NCBI GenBank assembly: GCA_003219465.1
Contig: QHOX01000164.1
Coordinates: 1-46,067 of the forward strand
Reading direction: 5' to 3'
From: Verrucomicrobiota bacterium
GTDB lineage: Bacteria > Verrucomicrobiota > Verrucomicrobiia > Chthoniobacterales > UBA10450
DNA: 46,067 bases
Position numbers and translations under genes: made by a program. Shown piece by piece: positions 16,930 to 25,492 of this stretch. Each line of letters starts with the position of its first letter. Within the stretch, counting starts at the first letter, position 1. Below the pieces are notes generated by a model. That model did no database searches. It was given only the letters and a program-made list of their open reading frames with translations, and was not told where the DNA came from.

Positions 16930-18273
16930 ATGAAAATCGTTGCGCTGTCTGCACTAACGCTGTCGATGTGGGTTGCGCCTTTCATCTTAGCGCAGCAAAC
17001 ACCGCCATCGCTTGCTGATGCGGAATTGCCGTCGCTCCTCACGATTTACAAGGACCTCCACAGCCATCCAGAGCTTTCCACAAAAGAGGAGCGAAGCGCC
17101 GGAATTGTCGCCAAAGAATTGCGTGCAGCTGGGTGCGACGTCACGGAGAACTTCGGCAAATACGATAACTTGGGCTGGAAATGCTATGGGGTGGTGGGCG
17201 TGATGAAGAATGGCGCAGGCCCGACCGTGCTTGTGCGGACCGATTTGGATGCACTGCCCGTCCACGAAGAGACGGGTTTGCCTTACGCCAGCACGGTCAC
17301 GACGAAAACCGAAGAAGGCAAAGAAGTTCCGGTGATGCACGCGTGCGGACATGACGCGCACATGGCAATGTTCATCGGGGTAGCGCGCGCACTCGCGAAA
17401 TTGAAGGATCAATGGCGAGGCACGATCATCTTTGTCGGCCAACCGGCGGAGGAGACCGGCAACGGTGCACGCGCGTTGCTCCACGCCGGACTCTACGAAA
17501 AATTCGGCAAACCGGAGTTCGCACTTGGCTTTCACGACAAGGCCGACCTGCAGACCGGCCACATCGGTGTCACTGAAGGTTACACGTACGCGAACGTCGA
17601 TTCAGTGGATGTGACCGTGCGCGGCATAGGTGGGCATGGCGCCTATCCGCACAAGACGAAGGACCCCATCGTGCTCTCAGCAGAGATGATCAATGCGTGG
17701 CAAACGATCGCCAGCCGCGAAAACAATCCGCTCGATCCGATTGTCGTAACCGTCGGCTCCATTCACGGCGGGACAAAGCACAACATCATTCCGGACGAAG
17801 TGAAAATGCAGTTGACGGTGCGCACCTATAAAGCCGACACGCGTGAGCGCGTACTGGCAGCAATCGATCAAATTGCAAAAGGCTGTGCTATGGCAGCTGG
17901 TATTCCGGCGGAGCGCGCACCGATTGTCAGCGTGAGCAGAGATCAATTTACGCCCGCCACTTACAATAATCCTGACCTAACGAAGCGGCTGGTTGCTGTC
18001 TGGAAAAAGTCGTTAGGCAACGATAACGTGGAGATTGTCGACCCCACCATGGGCGGCGAAGATTTTTCCGAATACAGCTTGCCAGATCACTCGATACCCT
18101 CGGTTGATTTTCACGTCGGCGCAGTCGATCCCGCCAAGATCGCCGAGTACAAGAAAGCGGGAAAAGAATTACCAAGCCTCCATTCCAGCAAGTTTGCGCC
18201 CGTCCCAGAGCCAACGATTCGAACAGGCGTCATCGCAATGGTCACGGCCGTGCTGGAACTGATGAAGAAATAG
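16930..18273 (+). CDS. Secreted M20D-family amidohydrolase
   Basis: The 447-residue protein begins with a signal peptide (about residues 1-22, ending ILAQQ). It carries the complete M20D metal centre: Cys139 and His141 in HACGHDAHMA, Glu174/Glu175 in GQPAEETGNG, a His in FHDK near 202 and the C-terminal His in SLHSSKF. The GGHGAYPHKTKDP segment belongs to the dimerisation domain, and MGGEDFSEY is typical of the hippurate/N-acyl-amino-acid amidohydrolase group. It likely releases an acyl group from N-acyl amino acids or a related amide outside the cytoplasm, with two bound metal ions. The start at 16930 is chosen over 16912 because it begins directly with the signal peptide MKIVALSALTL. It is divergent from polB and converges on ftsZ. 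Confidence 0.9.
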   Translation: MKIVALSALTLSMWVAPFILAQQTPPSLADAELPSLLTIYKDLHSHPELSTKEERSAGIVAKELRAAGCDVTENFGKYDNLGWKCYGVVGVMKNGAGPTVLVRTDLDALPVHEETGLPYASTVTTKTEEGKEVPVMHACGHDAHMAMFIGVARALAKLKDQWRGTIIFVGQPAEETGNGARALLHAGLYEKFGKPEFALGFHDKADLQTGHIGVTEGYTYANVDSVDVTVRGIGGHGAYPHKTKDPIVLSAEMINAWQTIASRENNPLDPIVVTVGSIHGGTKHNIIPDEVKMQLTVRTYKADTRERVLAAIDQIAKGCAMAAGIPAERAPIVSVSRDQFTPATYNNPDLTKRLVAVWKKSLGNDNVEIVDPTMGGEDFSEYSLPDHSIPSVDFHVGAVDPAKIAEYKKAGKELPSLHSSKFAPVPEPTIRTGVIAMVTAVLELMKK

Positions 18274-18332
18274 GCCAAGCCTGTTTTTTCGAGCGGGCAT
18301 CCTGCCTGACAAACCGCTTTAGGAAATCTGCG

Positions 18333-18389
18333 GGATCCCTCGACTGCGCTTCGCTTCGCTCGGGATGACATCGCCTATGGGCGATGTCA
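18333..18389. repeat. Dispersed repeat plus hairpin at the end of ftsZ
   Basis: Bases 18333-18370 match the ATTCC/ATCCC...TTCGCTCGGGATGACA repeat family. A perfect 10-bp hairpin follows with arms 18366-18375 and 18380-18389 (TGACATCGCC / GGCGATGTCA, loop TATG) and overlaps the ftsZ stop codon (18387-18389). It may help end dcw transcription, but no T-tract follows on the minus strand. Confidence 0.5.
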
Positions 18390-19817
18390 CTTCACTTTGA
18401 TGTTTTTACGCAGGTATGTCGGGACATCGAGGTCTTCGCCTTCGATGATTGTTGGTTCGCTCTTTTCAAAGCGACCGCGTGTCACCGGTTCAAATTGGAG
18501 GACTTCCTGCTTAGCCGGCGTCGCTGATTTTTCAGCAGGTGCTTTCTCTTCCTTCCATGGGACCGATTTCTCCTTCGGCGTGCTCGTCGCGCGCTCGGGC
18601 TCGCCGTTACGAATCGGTATCACGGATGGTTCGATCGAGGGTGTTGCGACTGGTATCGCTTCAGCGGCGACAGGTTCTTCGAACGGAACCGTTTCCTCGA
18701 GAGGTCGAACTTCGACAGCCTGTTCTTCAGGTTGAACTTCAAGTTCAGGTGTTGCGGTTTGGCATTGTTCTCGAACTGGGGACGCTGCGGACGCACTGCT
18801 CCGTGCGGGCGGCATTTGCAGCGGCAAAACTGGTTCCTCTTCGGCCGAGAGCGAGCTGAGGATCGTGACGCCCAATCGGTCTCCCAGGCGTGCATCTACG
18901 ACTGCACCAAACAGAATTTGCGTCTGGTCGCTAACATGACGCCCGAGTTCCTGCATAAGGATTTCGACTTCCGATAACGTCATTCCCGGCCCACCCGCTA
19001 CCTGCACGAGGACGTGCGTCGCGTCTGCCAACATTCTTCCGCGATCCATCAACGGATTTTTCAGCGCCTGCGTGAGCGCATCATGCGCACGATTGTCCGA
19101 ATCGGATTCGCCGTAACCAAACAAGCAACGGCTGTTCCGTGTGCGCAGAGCCGAGAGCAAATCATCGAAACCGATGCGAATGAGCCCCGGCCGCTGGATC
19201 AGGTTCACAATCGAGCGCACGCTTTGGCTGATGGTTATATCCGCCATTGCGAAAGCCTGATGAATCCCCGCCTGCGGCGGAGTCAGATCACCCATTCGAT
19301 CATTCTCGAAACAGACTACTGCGTGAGCAAACTCGCTGAGTCGCGCGAGCGCCTCCCGCGCCTGGGCGTTGCGCCGTTTGCCCTCGAACGCGAACGGCAG
19401 AGTCACAAAGGCGATCACCAGCGCGCCGGCTTCACGAGCCGCTTGTGCAACATACGGCGCGCCACCCGAACCTGTGCCGCCGCCGAGCCCTGCACAAATG
19501 AAAATCACTCGGGAATCAGCCAGCGCTTCGCGGATTTCGTCGGCCGATTCCAACGCTGCTTGATAGCCAACTTCAGGGTCGCCGCCCGCGCCCAACCCAC
19601 GCGACACACTACGGCCGAGTTGCACTTTACGCGTCGCGACTGAACTCGTCAGTGATTGAACGTCGGTGTTGATCGCGACTACATCGGCTCTCTCCAATCC
19701 ATCAAGCACGATTCGATCGAGCGCGTTCAAGCCGGCGCCACCCACGCTCACGATTTTGATTGGAATAAATTCTGCCAAACGTTCCGGGAGACTGTAGTTC
19801 TTGTTAAGCTGGATCAT
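18387..19817 (-). CDS. ftsZ: Cell division GTPase FtsZ
   Basis: FtsZ polymerises under the membrane at midcell and recruits the divisome. The 476-residue protein has the GTPase domain at about 20-320, with the tubulin signature GGGTGSG at 112-118, RGLGAGGDPEVG at 73-84 and a C-terminal activation domain. A long linker (about 325-460, rich in Pro, Glu and Ala) leads to the conserved C-terminal peptide LDVPTYLRKN, which binds FtsA. The T7 catalytic loop is unusual: GLIRIGFDDL (211-220) has Arg and Gly where most FtsZ have Asn and Asp, while the last catalytic Asp (Asp219) is kept. The start at 19817 has AAGGA 6 nt upstream. It is the last gene of the dcw cluster, 52 nt after ftsA, and its stop lies in a hairpin. 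Confidence 0.97.
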   Translation of the reverse strand: MIQLNKNYSLPERLAEFIPIKIVSVGGAGLNALDRIVLDGLERADVVAINTDVQSLTSSVATRKVQLGRSVSRGLGAGGDPEVGYQAALESADEIREALADSRVIFICAGLGGGTGSGGAPYVAQAAREAGALVIAFVTLPFAFEGKRRNAQAREALARLSEFAHAVVCFENDRMGDLTPPQAGIHQAFAMADITISQSVRSIVNLIQRPGLIRIGFDDLLSALRTRNSRCLFGYGESDSDNRAHDALTQALKNPLMDRGRMLADATHVLVQVAGGPGMTLSEVEILMQELGRHVSDQTQILFGAVVDARLGDRLGVTILSSLSAEEEPVLPLQMPPARSSASAASPVREQCQTATPELEVQPEEQAVEVRPLEETVPFEEPVAAEAIPVATPSIEPSVIPIRNGEPERATSTPKEKSVPWKEEKAPAEKSATPAKQEVLQFEPVTRGRFEKSEPTIIEGEDLDVPTYLRKNIKVK

Positions 19818-19869
19818 GTTTTTCCTTCGTTAGGGGTCGGACGCGTCCAATCCGTCAGACTCATGGTTC

Positions 19870-21078
19870 TCATCGTTTTCCGCTGAAAAGCTTTCCAAAA
19901 ATTCGGCCGAACCCTCGTGGCGGCCGGTCCGTATGCATCACTTGCGCGAACTTGACCAAGCCAATCGCAGTCGAGAACTGGGGGTTTTCCACTGCGGACG
20001 TCACGCCCCAAGCCGCCTGTGCATGCGTCAGGTTAGCCGGTACTTCGAAAATCTCCGCCGCAAGATGATCGATCCCGTTCAAAAGACTGCATCCGCCGGT
20101 GATAAAAATTCCTGCGCCCAGATAACCGAGATAGGGCTCCTCTTCGAGTCGGCGCTTGAGTAACTCAAACGCCTCGCGCAGGCGCAGATGAATAATAGTG
20201 TTCAACGTTTCTCGCTCGATCTCTTTCCCGGCAAAGCCGGAATCGTCCTTGAGCAAGATCGTTTCGCCCGGAAGACAATTTCCGAGAACGCAACTGCCCT
20301 CTTCGATTTTTAATTTCTCCGCGCGCGCCATGGGGATGCGCAGCCCCATGGAGATATCGTTCGTGATGTGGTCGCCGCCGACGGCAAGACAACCGCTTTG
20401 TCTCACTGCGCCCTCCGAGTACAAAACATAATCAGTCGTTCCGCCGCCCATGTCGATCACGAGAGCGCCAAGGTCTTTTTCATGCTGGGTGAGCACGACC
20501 TGCGCGGAAGCGAGCCCGCTAAACACAACGTCTTCGACGTCCAGCGGCAGTTCTTTCACGCAGCGAATCGTATTTTGGATCCGTGTGCGCACGCCGTGGA
20601 TAATGTGAAAATCAGCCTCCAACTTTTGGCCGAGCATGCTGACAGGGTTCAGCACGCCTTGTTGTCCATCGACCTGGTAATGTTGAATAACCGAATGGAG
20701 GAACGCGTTTTGTGCGGGAATGCTCACCTCGCGCGCGTTAATTTTTACATCCTCCACATCCTGCCCATCAATTTCATCGCGGTCCTCAGGCAGCATGACG
20801 CATCCGCGATTGTTAAAACTCTGTAAGTGTGATCCGGCGACAGCGACGTAAACACTCTTGATCATCACGTCGCTTTTCTGTTCGGCGTCGACAACTGCTT
20901 CGTGCACGCATTTCATTGCCGTTTCAAAATCGACAATCTCGCCCTTGCGCACGCCGCGCGATGGCGCCTGACCTACCCCGAGGATTTTGAGCGTGCCATC
21001 GGGTCGGCTCTCCCCGACGACCACGCAAATCTTGGAGGTCCCAATCTCGAGACCGACCATCAGATTATTGTGCGCCAT
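19870..21078 (-). CDS. ftsA: Cell division actin-like protein FtsA
   Basis: FtsA is an actin-fold ATPase that tethers FtsZ filaments to the membrane. The 402-residue protein has the phosphate 1 loop GLEIGTSKICVVVGE (9-23), the SHS2/1C region (about 85-165), the phosphate 2 loop VIDMGGGTTDYVLY and the adenosine loop FITGGCSLLNGI. The C-terminus GFGRIFGKLFSGKR is a short amphipathic helix suited to membrane binding. It lies 3 nt after ftsQ and 52 nt before ftsZ, the usual dcw order. Confidence 0.97.
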   Translation of the reverse strand: MAHNNLMVGLEIGTSKICVVVGESRPDGTLKILGVGQAPSRGVRKGEIVDFETAMKCVHEAVVDAEQKSDVMIKSVYVAVAGSHLQSFNNRGCVMLPEDRDEIDGQDVEDVKINAREVSIPAQNAFLHSVIQHYQVDGQQGVLNPVSMLGQKLEADFHIIHGVRTRIQNTIRCVKELPLDVEDVVFSGLASAQVVLTQHEKDLGALVIDMGGGTTDYVLYSEGAVRQSGCLAVGGDHITNDISMGLRIPMARAEKLKIEEGSCVLGNCLPGETILLKDDSGFAGKEIERETLNTIIHLRLREAFELLKRRLEEEPYLGYLGAGIFITGGCSLLNGIDHLAAEIFEVPANLTHAQAAWGVTSAVENPQFSTAIGLVKFAQVMHTDRPPRGFGRIFGKLFSGKR

Positions 21079-21081
21079 TTT

Positions 21082-22179
21082 TTAATCGGATTTCTTTTGT
21101 TGGTTACGAATTGCCTTGTGAACCGGTGCAGAAGCGCCGCGCGATTTCGGCGCTGAGGATCCATCTTGCTGTGTGCCGGAATCCTGATGAACACGGGCTT
21201 CCGGCGCGCGCACCGGTATTGCTTTCATGATCCGCGGCTCGACGGCGGGCTCCAGAGTATCGTTGATTACAGCCGCCGCCGGGCTGGTAAATGTCACGGG
21301 AATGTTGCGTTGCGCGACCAGGTTCAAAGTTTCCAGCTCCTGTTTGGTGTTATCACAGTAATCAAGGAACACTTGCAGCCGGTGCAGTTGCTCTTCGAGA
21401 TCATTCAGAGCAAACATGACGCGACTGCGATTTTTGTCTGTCACCAGGAGACAATAATTTTTGGAAATATCGATTTCGCGAATCTGAAACCGCGTTTGCA
21501 AAAAGCTGCTCTCGGTAAGACGCAGCAACTCGAGCGCGGTCTTCGCTTCGGGCGATTCGACAGTTTTTCCAGCTTCGAGCGATTCGCTCGAGCATCCTAC
21601 GATCAGCGGCAGTCCAAGATATTCGGGTAACAATTTTTTTTGTTTCATTAAGACTCCCCGCGCGCCCACTAAAAAGGCAGCATCCGACGCAAATGGATCA
21701 TTAATTTCCGTTTCGCTGGTGATCCAGGCGACCGGTTTTCGTTCCACAATGCGAATGTCGATTTCGCCGGGTAATTTTCGCACGACCTCGACTTCATCGG
21801 CTTGGGGAAGCTGCTGTATGCGATCGCGCACGCTCGCCAGATTTACGCTGAAGATGTTTGCACCCTCGTGCAGATCGGCTGCCTTTAACACCTGCTCACG
21901 CTGAAGAGTGCCGTCGGTCTGCAATTCAATTGTTTTAACTTGGTAATCCAGATTCTCGAAAAAAAGCCGTCGTGCAGCTTCGCGCGCACCTGCGTAACCA
22001 GCTCCGCATAACGCTACGAGCAGAACCATTTTCCACAGGACGCCCATTGCGCTTCGAATGCGGTGCTGGGTCGCCCTGCGGGAGCGGACTTTCACATCGA
22101 GGAGATGTTGCTGCCGCCGCTGCCGCACGTTGGACAGTCGCCGGTTGCTCGCTCGGGAACTTCTTTGGACAAAACTCAT
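21082..22179 (-). CDS. ftsQ: Cell division protein FtsQ
   Basis: FtsQ is a bitopic divisome protein linking early and late division proteins. The 365-residue protein has a basic cytoplasmic N-terminus of about 45 residues, one transmembrane segment (about 47-67, starting GVLWKMVLLVALCGAGYAG), a POTRA domain (about 80-150, KTIELQTDGTLQREQVLKAA to KLPGEIDIRIVERKP) and a periplasmic beta domain to about 300. The C-terminal 60 residues are Pro/Ala/Lys rich and probably disordered. The start overlaps the ddl stop by 4 nt. Identification rests on the POTRA domain and the position between ddl and ftsA, because FtsQ diverges quickly. Confidence 0.92.
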   Translation of the reverse strand: MSFVQRSSRASNRRLSNVRQRRQQHLLDVKVRSRRATQHRIRSAMGVLWKMVLLVALCGAGYAGAREAARRLFFENLDYQVKTIELQTDGTLQREQVLKAADLHEGANIFSVNLASVRDRIQQLPQADEVEVVRKLPGEIDIRIVERKPVAWITSETEINDPFASDAAFLVGARGVLMKQKKLLPEYLGLPLIVGCSSESLEAGKTVESPEAKTALELLRLTESSFLQTRFQIREIDISKNYCLLVTDKNRSRVMFALNDLEEQLHRLQVFLDYCDNTKQELETLNLVAQRNIPVTFTSPAAAVINDTLEPAVEPRIMKAIPVRAPEARVHQDSGTQQDGSSAPKSRGASAPVHKAIRNQQKKSD

Positions 22180-23141
22180 TTATTGCCTTCCGTTCTGGCG
22201 CGCGCCTGCCCGCCGTAGCCTTGGCGAAGGCGGGAAAGCGCAATGATCCGGGCGCAAAGGTCGGTATAACCGATACCGGCCGCCGCTGCCGCCTCGGGCA
22301 ACAGACTGGCCTCGGTCATTCCTGGGATGTTATTGATCTCCAAAATAAACGGCTGTCCGTTCTCGGATAAAATCGCGTCCACACGCGCATACACCTGCAG
22401 ACCAGCCGCTCGGAATGCACAGAGCGCCAGTTCCTGAATCTCCTGTGTCTTTTCAGTGCCGATCTTTGCCGGACAGACGTGCTCCGCTCCGCCGCCCGCC
22501 TGCGGATTGAGAAACGGATACTTGTTGTTGAAATCGTAAAAGCCGCCCTTGGGAATTATTTCGAGAATGGGCAAAGCCTGGTCACCGAGGATACCTATTG
22601 TCAATTCCCGGCCGGATACAAATTTTTCTATCAATAATTCGCGACCGTACTTTGCCACTTCGCTGATTGCAGAATCGATTTCGCTTTCGTTGTTCACAAT
22701 GACGACGCCCACGGTTGAACCCTGTCGTGACGCTTTGACGACAATCGGCAACGCAATCGTCGGTCGCTGCCCTGGGCGGATGACTTCCCAGGGCGGAGTG
22801 GTTACACCATGTTCCTGAAACTTTTGCTTTGTGCGAATTTTGTCGAAAGCGATCTCGCTCGCGCTGACGCCATCGCCGGTGTAAGCGATGCCGCGGCGCT
22901 CCAGAATTTTTTGAAGCTGGCCATCTTCGCCAAAAGTTCCGTGGATCGTATTGAACGCGAGATCGATGTCGTTTGGCAGTTGGAAATCCTCGTTCCGCAC
23001 ATCGATTTCCACCACTTCGGCACCTAACGACCGAAGCGCTTTCGCTACACCTCGCCCGGTCGCAAGCGAAACGTCGCGCTCCGATCCCGGGCCTCCCATG
23101 AGCACAGCAATTTTCTTTGGTAACTCCTCGCGTGTTGTCAT
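22176..23141 (-). CDS. ddl: D-alanine-D-alanine ligase
   Basis: Ddl joins two D-alanines using ATP for the pentapeptide terminus. The 321-residue ATP-grasp enzyme has the N-terminal motif MGGPGSERDVSLATG (about 14-28), the ATP-binding lysine region VVKASRQGSTVGV, the omega-loop-like segment GGFYDFNNKYPF and the C-terminal metal site QPFILEINNIPGMTEASLLP. The last 20 residues (ALSRLRQGYGGQARARTEGN) do not belong to the family; they are the translation of a short palindromic repeat at 22204-22234. It overlaps murC-murB upstream and ftsQ downstream by 4 nt each, in the usual dcw position. Confidence 0.95.
   Translation of the reverse strand: MTTREELPKKIAVLMGGPGSERDVSLATGRGVAKALRSLGAEVVEIDVRNEDFQLPNDIDLAFNTIHGTFGEDGQLQKILERRGIAYTGDGVSASEIAFDKIRTKQKFQEHGVTTPPWEVIRPGQRPTIALPIVVKASRQGSTVGVVIVNNESEIDSAISEVAKYGRELLIEKFVSGRELTIGILGDQALPILEIIPKGGFYDFNNKYPFLNPQAGGGAEHVCPAKIGTEKTQEIQELALCAFRAAGLQVYARVDAILSENGQPFILEINNIPGMTEASLLPEAAAAAGIGYTDLCARIIALSRLRQGYGGQARARTEGNK
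22204..22234. repeat. Palindromic repeat captured in the ddl 3' end
   Basis: Nested inverted repeats (CCCGCC 22209-22214 with GGCGGG 22229-22234; GCC 22218-22220 with GGC 22223-22225) lie inside the ddl frame and encode LRQGYGGQAR. The same kind of element is widespread in environmental bacterial genomes and is not part of the Ddl fold. Confidence 0.5.
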
Positions 23142-25492
23142 TCCGGTTCTCCCACGATTTCCACTTCGGTCTCCAATTCGATCCCGCGCTTTTTCCGCGC
23201 GACGCTCTTGATGTTGTCAATTAACCGAAGTATTTGCGCTGCCGTAGCGTCGCCATCGTTTACGATAAAATTGCCGTGGACCTTGGATACGCGGGCACTC
23301 CCAACGCACGTATTTTTCAGCCCCAGTTCCTCCACCAATTTGCCGGCTGGAATGCTGGCGGGATTTTTGAAAATGCATCCAGCGCTTTTGGCGGCCGGCT
23401 GCGTAGTGCGCCGTTTCTCCTGCGATTCGCGCAAACGGCTATCGATTTGTGCGCGCTCGGCCGGCTGGCCCCTGAATGTTGCCGAAATCGCAAGGTTTTT
23501 CTCGAGCAATGGAAATCGACGGTAAAAGACTTCCAGCTCATCGCGATTTTTTACGTGTGAATTTCCTTCGGCATCAAGATAACGAATGCGCGTGACTTTC
23601 TCGAAAGTTTGCGTGCCCATCGCGCCGGCATTCATCCGCAATCCGCCGCCGACTGCGCCCGGGATTCCCTCCATCCATTCGAGTCCACCGAGATTTGCCG
23701 CACGCGCGGCGTAAGCCACCTGCCTCAACTTTACGCCCGCGCCAGCGCTGATTTCGCAGCCGTTGATCTCGATTTTCTCGAAATCGCCGCCCCGCGGATG
23801 AACGACCACCCCGCGGATGCCGCCGTCGCGAACGAGAAGATTCGAACCTCGCCCGATAACGAACAGCGGCAGATGTTCATTGCGGCAAAAGCGAATCAGT
23901 TCCGCGAAGGTCTGTTCGGTCTGCGGCTCGACCCAAAACTGCGCGGGACCGCCGACCCGCAGCGTCGTATGGTTCGACAGCGGCTCGTAAAGGCGGACCT
24001 CACCCTCGTCGCCCACAATCGCTTTTAATTTCTCGGCGATCACGAGATCGGCGGCGAGGATCTCCACTTGCTCGTGGATATTGCCGGCGCCGAGACTCAA
24101 AACAAGATCGCCGGTCTCCAGCATGTTTCCCACGTTACGATGGACCCATTGCAGACGTGGCTGATATGTGATGCCGCGATGCCCGTGTCGCACGATTTCA
24201 TCGACAATAGTCTGGCCTGTGATTCCAGGAATCGGCGGTTCGCTGGCAGGATACACATCCGTGATCACAACCCGGTCGGCATCGTCGAAAGCGCTGCCAA
24301 ATTCGCGGCACAGCGCTTTTGTTCGTGAGAAACGGTGCGGCTGAAACATCGTGACGAGACGCCGCCGGCCGATCGATTTCGCTGTGCGAAGCGTGGCACG
24401 AATTTCTGTCGGATGATGCGCATAATCGTCCACGAGCAGAAACCTGTCGCTCGCGTATTTGATCTCGAACCGGCGGCGCGCGTGTTCGAATTTCCGGAGC
24501 GACGCGGTGATCTTATCGAACGGAATCGAAAGCTCTGAGGCGAGCGCGATTACGCCAAGCGCGTTATGCACGTTGTGTTCTCCAGGAACATTGAGAGTCG
24601 CTGGCCCGATTTTCTCGCCGCGGCGACAGACCAAAAACGATGAACCAAAATGCCGCAGCTCGACGTTGACTGCACGGTAATCCGCGTGCTCGGAAAATCC
24701 GTAGGAGACTGCGCGTTTGTGCTTTGCGCACAATCGCACGGTGTTCGGATCATCAACGTTATACAGAACGCTTCGGTTGGTTTGATCGATCAATTGCGCA
24801 AACACCTTTTCAATCGCCGCGAGGCCGGGATAAAAATCGAGGTGTTCTTCCTCGATGTTTAGAATGAGTGCGTGCTCGGGATGAAAGCAGCGCAACGTGC
24901 CATCGCTTTCGTCGCCTTCGGCAACGAAATATTCGCCGCGCGGGTTCCAATGCGCGTTCGTCCCGAGAATCGGAATTTCAGCGCCCACGTAGTGAGAAGG
25001 ATGCAGTCCGCCTTCGCGAAGCACATGTGCCGTCATTGCGGAGGTTGTGGTTTTGCCATGCATTCCGGCGATCACAATGCCGCGCTTGGCCTGCATGATT
25101 GCAGCAACGGCTTCCGCGCGACGGAACAGCGGTTTTGCGGAACTGCGCGCGGCCAAGAGAATTGGATTGTCGTCCTTAATCGCGGAGGAAAAAACAACAA
25201 GGTCCGCAGCGTCCGCATGGTCGGCGAGATGCTGTTCATGAAAGCGCAGCCCGAGTCGTTGCAGTCGTTCGGTCTCTGTCGTTGTTACCTTGTCCGACCC
25301 GCTCACTGCGTGTCCCAGCTCGATGAGAAGCCCGGCAAGACCGCTCATACCGCTTCCCGCAACACCGACGAGATGAATCCGGTGCTGTTTGGTGGTTAGA
25401 AATCGCGACAAGTCTGGCAACGGATCACGCCGCCGAAATGCTTTGCGCGGAGACTCGTCGCGCGCGGCAGTTGCTTCAGACGTGAGCTTCAT
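23138..25492 (-). CDS. murC-murB: MurC-MurB fusion: UDP-MurNAc-L-alanine ligase / UDP-GlcNAc-enolpyruvate reductase
   Basis: One 784-residue protein joins two consecutive pathway enzymes. Residues 36-485 are MurC: nucleotide motif VGVAGSGMSGLAG (42-54), ATP P-loop GMHGKTTT (143-150), HNVHNALG (306-313) and DDYAHHPTEIRA (355-366). Residues about 497-784 are MurB, an FAD flavoprotein with RVGGPAQFW, VIGRGSNLLV (545-554), EGIPGAVGGGLRMNAGA (608-624) and the catalytic segment SAGCIFKNP (703-711), where Cys stands at the position of the usual proton-donor Ser. MurB makes UDP-MurNAc and MurC adds L-alanine, so the fusion could channel the product. I take the ATG at 25492 (17-nt overlap with murG); upstream codons are murG in another frame. 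The 3' end overlaps ddl by 4 nt. Confidence 0.95.
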   Translation of the reverse strand: MKLTSEATAARDESPRKAFRRRDPLPDLSRFLTTKQHRIHLVGVAGSGMSGLAGLLIELGHAVSGSDKVTTTETERLQRLGLRFHEQHLADHADAADLVVFSSAIKDDNPILLAARSSAKPLFRRAEAVAAIMQAKRGIVIAGMHGKTTTSAMTAHVLREGGLHPSHYVGAEIPILGTNAHWNPRGEYFVAEGDESDGTLRCFHPEHALILNIEEEHLDFYPGLAAIEKVFAQLIDQTNRSVLYNVDDPNTVRLCAKHKRAVSYGFSEHADYRAVNVELRHFGSSFLVCRRGEKIGPATLNVPGEHNVHNALGVIALASELSIPFDKITASLRKFEHARRRFEIKYASDRFLLVDDYAHHPTEIRATLRTAKSIGRRRLVTMFQPHRFSRTKALCREFGSAFDDADRVVITDVYPASEPPIPGITGQTIVDEIVRHGHRGITYQPRLQWVHRNVGNMLETGDLVLSLGAGNIHEQVEILAADLVIAEKLKAIVGDEGEVRLYEPLSNHTTLRVGGPAQFWVEPQTEQTFAELIRFCRNEHLPLFVIGRGSNLLVRDGGIRGVVVHPRGGDFEKIEINGCEISAGAGVKLRQVAYAARAANLGGLEWMEGIPGAVGGGLRMNAGAMGTQTFEKVTRIRYLDAEGNSHVKNRDELEVFYRRFPLLEKNLAISATFRGQPAERAQIDSRLRESQEKRRTTQPAAKSAGCIFKNPASIPAGKLVEELGLKNTCVGSARVSKVHGNFIVNDGDATAAQILRLIDNIKSVARKKRGIELETEVEIVGEPE

